The translations under genes were made by a program, and so were the position numbers. Below are positions 1 to 5,546 of a stretch of 5,866 nucleotides of DNA, piece after piece. A model generated the notes under the pieces. The model was not told where the DNA came from and searched no databases. It saw only the letters and a program-made list of their open reading frames with translations. The first letter of the stretch is position 1; each line of letters opens with the position of its first letter. The DNA comes from an uncultured Eubacteriales bacterium (GTDB lineage: Bacteria; Bacillota_A; Clostridia; Peptostreptococcales; Anaerovoracaceae): contig CADATR010000114.1 in assembly GCA_902790885.1 (NCBI GenBank), positions 1 through 5,866 on the forward strand, given 5' to 3'.

Positions 1-128
1 CTGAAATGGAGAAGAAATACAAGGAAAAGTTCGCATGGCCGGAGACATTCATGCAGACCGAAAACGGCATCAGAGCGGTCGCTTATGAACCAAAAGAGGG
101 CGTGAAAATGAGAGAGGACGCACGTTAA
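1..128 (+). CDS. 3' end of an unrecognised gene (partial)
   Basis: An open frame runs in from the left edge (complete codons from base 3) and stops at TAA 126-128, giving the last 41 residues of a protein. The visible tail is highly charged, rich in Lys and Glu at its start, then has an FAWPETF stretch and ends in MREDAR. I do not recognise the family. No start is visible and no domain can be assigned. It is on the same strand as the transfer genes but separated from mobC by a structured 115-base gap, so it may belong to an upstream accessory operon of the element. That it is coding rests only on the open frame, coding-like codon use and the same-strand context. Confidence 0.55.
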   Translation, partial: EMEKKYKEKFAWPETFMQTENGIRAVAYEPKEGVKMREDAR

Positions 129-135
129 TTCTAAA

Positions 136-220
136 GTTGGGGACCGGCTGAGTCACATAACAAGCAAAGCCTTTTTACGTAGAGAACGCAAAAGGCACTT
201 TTAAGGGCCGGGCCCCTAAC
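136..220 (+). repeat. Outer imperfect inverted repeat, 13/14-base arms
   Basis: The left arm is 136-148 and the right arm 207-220. The reverse complement of the left arm is GCCGGTCCCCAAC, which matches the right arm except for one T-to-G change and one inserted T. The arms enclose 58 bases containing a second inverted repeat. Either strand could fold into a long cruciform or hairpin, as expected of a relaxase or MobC recognition region. Confidence 0.7.
169..196 (+). repeat. Inner 7-bp inverted repeat
   Basis: GCCTTTT at 169-175 is perfectly complementary to AAAAGGC at 190-196, with a 14-base loop. It is nested within the larger repeat at 136-220. The right arm is not followed by a pure T run (CACTTTTAAG follows), so a Rho-independent terminator for the upstream gene is possible but weak. 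I favour a structural element of the putative oriT. Confidence 0.6.
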
Positions 221-243
221 ACCCCAACGGAAAGGAGGAAGCT

Positions 244-576
244 ATGAGGCGGAATAGACGAAGAGAATTTGTCATGACGCAGGAAGAGTTCGATGACCTC
301 AAGCGGAAAGCGGACAATGCATGCATGTCACAGTCGCAGCTTCTCAGACTCCTCATCGCAGGCTACCAGCCCCCTCCCGCTCCTGATGAAGAATTCCATA
401 AGGATATGGATAAGCTTCTTCAAGTAAGCGGTGAGCTGATTGCGCTTTCAAAGAAGGTGAAATTCGGGGAGGCAGCAGATCTTATGAGAGATGAAGCGCT
501 TGCAATCAGAAAGTTTCGACGTGAGCTTGAGCGCAAATATCTCTCCGGCGAAAGGCGGGATCCAGGATGGCAGTGA
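244..576 (+). CDS. mobC: MobC-like ribbon-helix-helix mobilisation accessory protein
   Basis: This 110-residue basic protein is likely a relaxosome accessory factor that binds oriT as a dimer and helps the relaxase reach the nick site. The N-terminal part (about residues 1-45) has the MobC / ribbon-helix-helix pattern: a basic strand (RRREFVMT), a first helix (EEFDDLKRKADNA), then the conserved S-x-S-x-L-x-R-x-L-I-x-G segment at about 29-40, followed by a Pro-rich linker and a charged helical C-terminus. ATG at 244 is preceded by a strong AAAGGAGG (231-238). Its stop overlaps the relaxase start by 10 bases, so the two are probably translationally coupled. It follows directly on the repeat-rich gap that is its probable DNA target. 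The MobC call is from family resemblance; binding here is inferred. Confidence 0.85.
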   Translation: MRRNRRREFVMTQEEFDDLKRKADNACMSQSQLLRLLIAGYQPPPAPDEEFHKDMDKLLQVSGELIALSKKVKFGEAADLMRDEALAIRKFRRELERKYLSGERRDPGWQ

Positions 577-1913
577 CAAAAATATGGCGAGTACGCGGTA
601 AAGCCCAGAGCGTGATCGACTATGTTAAGGATCCTGAGAAGACCGTCAGTACGCTCTCTGAAGAAGATCTTGGAGATATTGCTGATGTCCTGGAATACGT
701 CGACGACGAAGTGAAGACCGAAAAGCACTTTTATACGACCGGGATAGGCTGCGACCGTGACAACGCAAAAGAAGAGTTTGAACTCACGAAAAAGAGATTC
801 GGAAAAGAAGGCGGTATCGTAGCGGCGCATGCGTATCAGAGCTTTGAAGAAGAGAATATTTCACCGGAGGAAGCGCACGCGATCGGCGTACAGCTTGCGA
901 AAGAACTTTGGGGAGATCGCTTTCAAGTCATCGTGTCGACGCATCTTAATACGGATCATGTGCACAACCACTTTGTCATCAACTCAGTGTCGTTCAAAGA
1001 TGGAAAGCGGTTTCACTTCTGCACCGCCAGATATCTTGAGATGCGAGATGTGTCGGACAGGCTTTGCCGCGAACACAACTTGTCTGTGATCGAACAACCG
1101 CAGGGTAAAGGCAGAAGCCTGTATATTTCACAGCGTGAGAAAGCAGGCCTTCCAACCAGATATTCAGTCGCGAGAGCTGCAATTGATGAAGCCATCGGAA
1201 GAAGTATGAACATCGACGAGTTCAAAGCCGAACTAAGACAGCTCGGATATCGCTACCAGTTCAATCTCAAAAGAAAGTACTGGACGGTCACTATCCCCGG
1301 CTGGAACAAACCGATCAGGATCCATCAGCTCGGCCCGGACTATACGAGGGACCGCGTGCTTGAAAGGATATATGAGAACGATGAGAGTGTGCGTGCCCTG
1401 AAGTACAGAAAGATGTACGAGTTTCATCCGAACAACTACAGGCTCGCAAGACGCGTCCATAAGATCAGTTCAAGGACCGGTCTTGAGAAACTGTATCTTC
1501 GGATCTGCTATGAACTCGGATATCTTCCAAAGTACCGGCAGGACCCGCTTAAGGTCCATCGGATCTTCAAGTCTGAGATTGAAAAGTGTGAGAAGTATGC
1601 TGAAGAAGCAAAACTTCTTTCAAGAGAGAAGATCAGTACAGAAACAGAATTGGATGAATTCGCTCAGATCATTGATGAAAGAATGACGGCCCTTACCGAA
1701 AAGAGAGACGAACTCAGAAAGTTTGTGAAGCGAAGCATCCCTGATACAGAGCGTGATCAGGCAAAAGAAAAGATCACAGATCTCACGTCAGAATTAAGAA
1801 AGCTGCGACACGAGAAACATCTCTGTGAAGATATTCATGCAAGAGCATCGGATCTTGATAAGCGGGTCAGAATGGTCGATGAAGAACGAGGAATAAGACG
1901 GGAGGTGAGATAA
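567..1913 (+). CDS. MOBP-type relaxase (relaxase/mobilisation nuclease family)
   Basis: This 448-residue enzyme is predicted to nick oriT on one strand, stay covalently bound to the 5' end through a tyrosine, and pilot the DNA into the recipient. The N-terminal third matches the relaxase/mobilisation nuclease family (PF03432). Tyr19, in the DYVKDPEKT motif, is the likely catalytic tyrosine. HAYQSF at 88-93 is the second conserved block. The metal-binding histidine motif is THLNTDHVHNHFVIN at 125-139, with His126, His131, His133 and His135. An RxxSDxLCxxHxLSVIE block at 160-176 is also typical. Residues about 335-445 are charged and probably coiled coil, suitable for contacts with MobC or the coupling machinery. 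ATG 567 lies inside the end of mobC with AAAGGCGGGA (551-560) upstream. Length and motifs look intact, so it is probably active. The exact MOBP subfamily is not assigned. Confidence 0.93.
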   Translation: MAVTKIWRVRGKAQSVIDYVKDPEKTVSTLSEEDLGDIADVLEYVDDEVKTEKHFYTTGIGCDRDNAKEEFELTKKRFGKEGGIVAAHAYQSFEEENISPEEAHAIGVQLAKELWGDRFQVIVSTHLNTDHVHNHFVINSVSFKDGKRFHFCTARYLEMRDVSDRLCREHNLSVIEQPQGKGRSLYISQREKAGLPTRYSVARAAIDEAIGRSMNIDEFKAELRQLGYRYQFNLKRKYWTVTIPGWNKPIRIHQLGPDYTRDRVLERIYENDESVRALKYRKMYEFHPNNYRLARRVHKISSRTGLEKLYLRICYELGYLPKYRQDPLKVHRIFKSEIEKCEKYAEEAKLLSREKISTETELDEFAQIIDERMTALTEKRDELRKFVKRSIPDTERDQAKEKITDLTSELRKLRHEKHLCEDIHARASDLDKRVRMVDEERGIRREVR

Positions 1914-2672
1914 ATGAATGCAAGCGGAGACGCTGCGGAACAGGTTGTACGCATGTCGCTCGAAGGTGTTGAGGTGGCGGCTAAGATCTCAGGTCAAGGT
2001 GCGAAGCTTCTGGCTCTTCACATCGCTGCGGCGGTGAAGGAGGAACAAAAGACAAAGGGGAAAGCCAGGTTGTCAAGCATGTTGAAATCCGGAAAGCCAC
2101 TCAAGGTTTATGAAGTCAGGCAGAAGGATCTTGCCACTTTCGCAAAAGAGGCGAAGAGATACGGAGTGCTTTACTGTGTGCTCAAAGACCGCAGTAACAA
2201 AGATGATAACGCGATGGTCGATGTGATCGCTCGTGTAGAGGATGCATCCAAGATTCAGAGGATCACAGACAGGTTCCAGCTTGTTGCTATGGATACGGCA
2301 AGTGTAATCAGTAATGTCGAAAAAGCAAGAGAAGAATCCCAGAAAGGGGTTCAGGAAAAAGACCGCTCCGACCTTGAACGCGGTGAGCGGGTTATGAAAC
2401 CGGTGAAGAAAGAAGAAAACTCGGTAAACCCCACCGTGGCGAAGACGGAAAGCGGCCGTCTGTCCGAGCCAGACTTGAATCGATCAAGCCGCTCAGAGTC
2501 CAAAGGCCGAGAGGATTCTAGACCTTCAGTCAGAGAAAAACTGGAGGGTTACAGAAAGGATCTTAAGCGAGGCAGGGCGGAACGCGAAAGAGGCGCACTG
2601 GAGCGCGGAAGATCTTTCGCGGAGGAAAACCATATCAGAAGTGTACCTAAGGTTAAAGAGAAAGGCAGGTAA
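1914..2672 (+). CDS. pcfB: PcfB-family conjugal transfer protein (DUF3801)
   Basis: This 252-residue protein resembles PcfB, an accessory relaxosome component of enterococcal plasmid pCF10 that links the relaxase complex to the coupling ATPase. About residues 1-140 form the conserved domain: an N-terminal helix (SLEGVEVAAKISGQGAKLLA), a basic linker with SSMLKSGKPLKVYEV, and a mixed alpha/beta part containing YGVLYCVLKD and VDVIARVEDASKIQRI. From about 140 to the end it is low in hydrophobics and rich in Arg, Lys, Glu and Ser, so probably disordered and nucleic-acid or protein binding. ATG follows the relaxase TAA with no gap (TAAATG), with GGAGGTG at 1901-1907, so translation is almost certainly coupled. 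Family assignment rests on pattern and on its place between relaxase and VirD4-type genes. Confidence 0.8.
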   Translation: MNASGDAAEQVVRMSLEGVEVAAKISGQGAKLLALHIAAAVKEEQKTKGKARLSSMLKSGKPLKVYEVRQKDLATFAKEAKRYGVLYCVLKDRSNKDDNAMVDVIARVEDASKIQRITDRFQLVAMDTASVISNVEKAREESQKGVQEKDRSDLERGERVMKPVKKEENSVNPTVAKTESGRLSEPDLNRSSRSESKGREDSRPSVREKLEGYRKDLKRGRAERERGALERGRSFAEENHIRSVPKVKEKGR

Positions 2673-2677
2673 CGATC

Positions 2678-3175
2678 ATGGCAGAATTCGCAAAAATGAA
2701 TCCCGAAGAATACCGCGAAATGAAGCAGAACGAAAGGAACGAAGTGTTTGAGATGCTCTCCGAATCGACGCAGAGTCTTATGGAGAAAGAAGAACTTCTT
2801 TCCTATCTCGATCTGCAGGCAGAACTTTTCGATCAGACAACATCTAATGTCCTTCTTATTAAAGCCCAGAAACCGGGAGCGACCTGGGTAAGAACAAGTG
2901 ATGAATGGAATAAGGATGGTGTGTACGTAAGCAAAGGCGAGAAAGCGATCAATGTTCTCACATCTCATTCATATAGAAGGGATGACGCAAACATGGGCAC
3001 TGCGTTTGAAGTCGCAAAGGTCTTTGATATTTCTCAGACCGGTGCGAAAGACAGACCGATGCAGAAGCATAAGTATCACGATGTACAGGCTTCGACCCTT
3101 CACAGATTCCCTTGCACGCTGGAAGTGACTCCGGCTGTTCCGGGCGGTCTGAACGCTTTCTATGACCGGCATTAG
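2678..3175 (+). CDS. ArdC/LtrC-like protein, N-terminal part, ended by an in-frame amber codon
   Basis: These 165 residues carry the N-terminal half of an ArdC/LtrC-like protein found in many Firmicute conjugative elements. Recognisable blocks are SNVLLIKAQKPGATWVRT (about 56-73), the KGEKAINVL segment (86-94) and VFDISQT (115-121), matching the single-stranded-DNA-binding ArdC N-terminal region. In relatives this region continues into a metallopeptidase-like C-terminal half. Here the frame stops at TAG 3173-3175, right after FYDRH, and the expected continuation (EVIFVKEGM) follows immediately in the same frame. The gene therefore looks like one reading frame broken by a point nonsense change, or an amber readthrough case. 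ATG 2678 has only a weak upstream AGGCAGG. The likely role is protecting or processing incoming single-stranded DNA; this is family knowledge and unproven for LtrC-like proteins. Confidence 0.75.
   Translation: MAEFAKMNPEEYREMKQNERNEVFEMLSESTQSLMEKEELLSYLDLQAELFDQTTSNVLLIKAQKPGATWVRTSDEWNKDGVYVSKGEKAINVLTSHSYRRDDANMGTAFEVAKVFDISQTGAKDRPMQKHKYHDVQASTLHRFPCTLEVTPAVPGGLNAFYDRH
3173..3175 (+). other. In-frame TAG splitting the ArdC/LtrC-like gene
   Basis: The TAG is codon 166 of the frame starting at 2678. The next codons (GAA GTG ATC TTT GTA) continue the same frame without a base shift to TGA 3509-3511, giving 277 residues if the TAG is read through or repaired. CAG, AAG or GAG would each need one base change to become TAG. 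The sequence shows the stop; whether it is a mutation, sequencing error or programmed readthrough cannot be told from here. Confidence 0.8.
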
Positions 3176-3178
3176 GAA

Positions 3179-3511
3179 GTGATCTTTGTAAAAGAAGGTA
3201 TGAGTGCAGATGAGACATTCAACGCGCTTACAAGAGAACTCGCATGTTACGAACTTATGAGGATGGATTACAAGAAGACTCGTGAAGATGTTCTCCCTTA
3301 CGCGGAATGCGCATCCTATCTTCTTGCCAAAAGATATGGGATCGCGCCGGCTGAGCCGGACTGCGAGGCGATTGCCAAGAGTTTTGAAGGCAAAAAGGAA
3401 AAAGATGTGAGAAAAGATCTTTCCGATGCCAAACAGGCTGCTGCGATCATTCACGTAAAGGTCATGGAACATCAGAAGTCTGCAAGGGAAGACAGAGACA
3501 GCGAGAGGTGA
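3179..3511 (+). CDS. ArdC/LtrC-like protein, C-terminal part (downstream of amber codon)
   Basis: This is the C-terminal half of the ArdC/LtrC-like protein in the same frame as the upstream part. It holds the VIFVKEGM block, a helix LTRELACYELM at about 17-27 where related ArdC-type domains carry the zinc-binding HExxH, and the ECASYLLAKRYGI helix (43-55). Both histidines of the metal motif are replaced (Arg19, Cys23) while Glu20 remains, so peptidase activity is doubtful even if the full protein were made. The frame begins at GTG 3179, but no ribosome site is correctly spaced for it. ATG 3200 has a poor AGAAGG close upstream. Independent translation would need reinitiation after the TAG. The charged C-terminus ends just before the next gene, and its stop lies within that gene's ribosome site. 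It is probably the remnant of one broken gene. Confidence 0.65.
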   Translation: MIFVKEGMSADETFNALTRELACYELMRMDYKKTREDVLPYAECASYLLAKRYGIAPAEPDCEAIAKSFEGKKEKDVRKDLSDAKQAAAIIHVKVMEHQKSAREDRDSER

Positions 3512-3517
3512 TAGTTC

Positions 3518-3715
3518 ATGGAACAAAGAACAAAAGTATCTCTGAATGAGGATGAGAAGACGATCATCATTCGTGCGCTAAACGATCTCAGGAACAGTCT
3601 GCTGCGTGAAGAACGCTCCACCGACGCGGTAGATGAATTGATGATCAGGATCTACGAAGGCGGCCGCACTACGATGTGCATAGCTGAAGAAATGTCTTGT
3701 GACAGATACAGATAA
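3518..3715 (+). CDS. Small conserved-type element protein of unknown function (65 aa)
   Basis: This 65-residue protein starts at ATG 3518 behind a good AGAGGTGAT (3504-3512), which overlaps the TGA of the preceding gene. The sequence is mostly helical: a beta-like KVSLNEDE start, then helix IIIRALNDLRNSLLREER, then TDAVDELMIRIYEGG. Small proteins with an S/T-L-x-E-x-E start and an ALNDLRNxLxxEGRYTDAVDDL-type core recur in Firmicute conjugative elements, but I know of no established function. The last 17 bases overlap the start of the coupling protein gene in another frame, so its translation may drive that weakly initiated gene. It has no signal peptide or transmembrane segment. The product call is uncertain; the coding call is good because of the ribosome site and tight packing. 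Confidence 0.75.
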   Translation: MEQRTKVSLNEDEKTIIIRALNDLRNSLLREERSTDAVDELMIRIYEGGRTTMCIAEEMSCDRYR

Positions 3716-5489
3716 GAAACAGGCCCTCCTCTTCTCTCTTGTCGGCGCAGTTCCTGTCGTATGGATGGCGCTTCTTATAGCTCCGTACGCTGGGAGCGTA
3801 TTGGAAGTATTCGAACATGCGAATGAGATATTCGCGGACCCATATCACATACAAATAGTTCCGGGAAGCATCAAAACGGTGCTTCTGTTTTTATGTGTGT
3901 ATGTGCTGGGAATCGGAATTTATCTATCCATGCGAAGGAACTACCGCCGCGGGGAGGAACATGGATCGGCCAGGTGGGGCGATGCCGGTCAAGTGAACAG
4001 AAAATATCACCAGCGGCCGGAGAACATGAACAAGCTGCTTACACAGCACGTGGCAATCGGACTCGATGGACGAAAACACAGGAGGAATCTCAATGTGCTG
4101 GTCATCGGCGGATCCGGTGCGGGCAAGACCAGATTCTACTGCAAACCGAATCTTATGCAGGCTAATACCTCCTTTGTGGTACTGGATCCAAAAGGTGAAC
4201 AGCTGAGAGACTGCGGTCATCTTTTGGAAGCAAACGGCTACGAGGTCCGTGTTCTGGATCTCATCAACATGGAGAAGAGCCACTGCTACAATCCGTTTGT
4301 GTATCTGAGAAATGATAATGATGTGCAGCGTCTTGTCACAAACCTGTTCAAATCGACAACTCCGAAGGGGGCACAATCGCAGGATCCTTTCTGGGATACA
4401 GCGGCACAAATGCTTCTTCTCGCACTCATATTCTTTCTCAAGTATGAAGCACCGGAAGACGAACAGAATTTTGCGATGGTCATGGACATGATTCGTTACG
4501 GCGAAGTCGATGAGGAGGACAATATGCCAAGCGCACTGGACATCTTGTTTTCCGATCTTCGAACCAGAGAACCGGGGCATATTGCGCTGAAATATTATGA
4601 CGCATATCACTCGGGCGCTGCAAAGACCTTGAAGAGCATACAGATCACTCTGGCAGCAAGGCTAGAGAAGTTCAATCTTGAAAGTCTTGCTTCACTTACG
4701 ATCACGGATGAGCTGGATCTTCCGTCTCTTGGTGAAAAGAAATGTGCAGTATTTGCACTTATTCCTGACAATGACACATCGTTTAACTTTCTTGTGTCCA
4801 TCCTGTATACGCAGCTATTTCAGCAGCTCTTTGAATGCGCCGATTCCAAATACGGCGGCAGTCTGCCGGTGCATGTGCATTTTCTTATGGATGAATTTGC
4901 GAATGTTTCTCTCCCCGAGGACTTTGACAAGATACTCTCAGTCATGAGATCCAGAGGCGTATCGGTAAGCATCATCCTGCAGAACCTGGCGCAGCTAAAG
5001 GCTTTGTTCGAAAAGCAGTGGGAATCCATCGTCGGCAACTGCGATGAGTTCGTGTACCTTGGCGGGAACGAACAGGCAACGCATAAGTACGTGTCGGAGC
5101 TTCTTGGAAAGGCGACCATCGATACCAATACCTACAACAGGTCTTATGGCATGCGGGGAACGTACACCAAGAACGATCAGATCCAGGGGAGGGAACTGAT
5201 GATGCCGGATGAAGTGCGTATGCTGGACAATCAGTACGCCCTTCTCTTCATCCGTGGTGAACGTCCGGTGAAAGATTTGAAATATGACATCCTGAAGCAC
5301 CCGAATGTAAGACTTACCGTCGATGGAAAAGCAGAACCGTATATACACGGAAGCACTGACAAAGCGGTGGGTACAATCATGTTCTTGGAAGATAAGCAAG
5401 AAGTCGAGATGGAAGCTTCCATCACTGATGTACTTGAAAGCGATTACGAGATCCTTTCCGAAGAGGATCTTGAGAAGCAGTTTACGTAG
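3699..5489 (+). CDS. virD4: VirD4/TraG-type coupling protein (T4CP ATPase)
   Basis: This 596-residue membrane ATPase is predicted to receive the relaxase-DNA complex and feed it to the type IV secretion channel. Two N-terminal transmembrane helices are visible (about 10-30 and 58-77), followed by the conserved EHGSARWG segment at 87-94. Walker A is GGSGAGKT at 137-144 (Lys143). The Walker B motif is FLMDEFAN with Asp398 and Glu399. The RSRGVSVSIILQNLAQL motif is at about 417-433 (Gln428), and DPKGE and DPFWDTA blocks typical of the family are also present. Length and motifs look intact. The start is GTG 3699: in-frame TAG 3681-3683 blocks longer versions, and the ribosome site is weak, so coupling to the overlapping 65-residue gene is likely. 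It ends at TAG 5487-5489 after an acidic tail (EEDLEKQFT). It corresponds to PcfC/TcpA-like proteins of Gram-positive elements. Confidence 0.95.
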   Translation: MTDTDKKQALLFSLVGAVPVVWMALLIAPYAGSVLEVFEHANEIFADPYHIQIVPGSIKTVLLFLCVYVLGIGIYLSMRRNYRRGEEHGSARWGDAGQVNRKYHQRPENMNKLLTQHVAIGLDGRKHRRNLNVLVIGGSGAGKTRFYCKPNLMQANTSFVVLDPKGEQLRDCGHLLEANGYEVRVLDLINMEKSHCYNPFVYLRNDNDVQRLVTNLFKSTTPKGAQSQDPFWDTAAQMLLLALIFFLKYEAPEDEQNFAMVMDMIRYGEVDEEDNMPSALDILFSDLRTREPGHIALKYYDAYHSGAAKTLKSIQITLAARLEKFNLESLASLTITDELDLPSLGEKKCAVFALIPDNDTSFNFLVSILYTQLFQQLFECADSKYGGSLPVHVHFLMDEFANVSLPEDFDKILSVMRSRGVSVSIILQNLAQLKALFEKQWESIVGNCDEFVYLGGNEQATHKYVSELLGKATIDTNTYNRSYGMRGTYTKNDQIQGRELMMPDEVRMLDNQYALLFIRGERPVKDLKYDILKHPNVRLTVDGKAEPYIHGSTDKAVGTIMFLEDKQEVEMEASITDVLESDYEILSEEDLEKQFT

Positions 5490-5492
5490 ATG

Positions 5493-5515
5493 CTTGCTTC
5501 TGCCTTGGAAGCAGG
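5493..5515 (+). repeat. Hairpin between coupling protein and membrane protein genes
   Basis: CTTGCTTC (5493-5500) pairs with GAAGCAGG (5508-5515), an 8-bp stem with one G-U pair and a 7-base loop TGCCTTG. There is no T run after it, so it is not a Rho-independent terminator. It may be an mRNA processing or stabilising element that changes the ratio of downstream channel subunit to coupling protein; this role is inference. Confidence 0.4.
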
Positions 5516-5531
5516 CGGGGAAGTCAAATAT

Positions 5532-5539
5532 AAGGAGGT
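5532..5539 (+). promoter_or_regulatory. Strong ribosome binding site deciding a TTG start
   Basis: AAGGAGGT at 5532-5539 is close to a perfect anti-16S match and lies 7 bases before TTG 5547. It favours TTG 5547 over the in-frame ATG 5490 (19 codons upstream, with only a poor ribosome site) and over ATG 5598 (which would cut off the basic part of the signal peptide). Confidence 0.75.
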
Positions 5540-5546
5540 AACCGAA

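Larger units (their letters stand above)
129..243 (+). other. Candidate origin of transfer / mob operon leader with nested inverted repeats
   Basis: This is the only sizeable non-coding gap in the window and it lies directly before mobC and the relaxase gene, the usual place for oriT. It contains an outer imperfect inverted repeat: GTTGGGGACCGGC (136-148) pairs with GCCGGGCCCCTAAC (207-220), with one mismatch and one bulged T. Inside it sits a second inverted repeat, GCCTTTT (169-175) with AAAAGGC (190-196). A further CCCCAAC (222-228) is an alternative partner for GTTGGGG (136-142). Relaxosome binding sites are commonly built of such repeats (family knowledge). Assigning oriT here is inference: I could not locate a nick site matching the RP4-type YATCCTGY core. 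The same structure could instead act as an operator or attenuator. I see no convincing sigma-70 promoter. Confidence 0.5.

Noticed and set aside
136..161. Sigma-70 promoter before mobC (TTGGGG ... CATAAC)
   Set aside because: The spacing is only about 13 bases and both boxes match the consensus poorly.
169..205. Rho-independent terminator for the upstream gene
   Set aside because: The inner stem is only 7 bp, mostly A-T, with a 14-base loop, and the T stretch after it is four bases followed by AAGGG. It is better explained as part of the nested repeat structure.
2785..2802. Perfect 8-bp inverted repeat (GAAAGAAG / CTTCTTTC, 2-base spacer)
   Set aside because: It lies inside the coding sequence in a Glu/Lys/Leu-rich stretch where such a repeat easily arises from codon use. 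The loop is too short for a stable hairpin and it has no regulatory context.
3173..3175. Pyrrolysine or whole-genome TAG reassignment
   Set aside because: TAG also ends the coupling protein, where readthrough would fuse it to a signal-peptide protein, and no structure resembling a pyrrolysine insertion element was evident. A simple nonsense change is the more economical explanation.
2969..3526. 185-codon minus-strand frame opposite the broken ArdC/LtrC-like gene, considered as a real gene explaining the amber codon
   Set aside because: The plus-strand frame carries family-like motifs on both sides of the TAG, whereas the minus-strand translation shows none and has no convincing start signal.
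3924..4610. 228-codon open frame on the minus strand inside the coupling protein gene
   Set aside because: It lies opposite the Walker A region of an intact ATPase gene. Its composition is Cys/His/Phe-rich without a domain and no ribosome site supports it.
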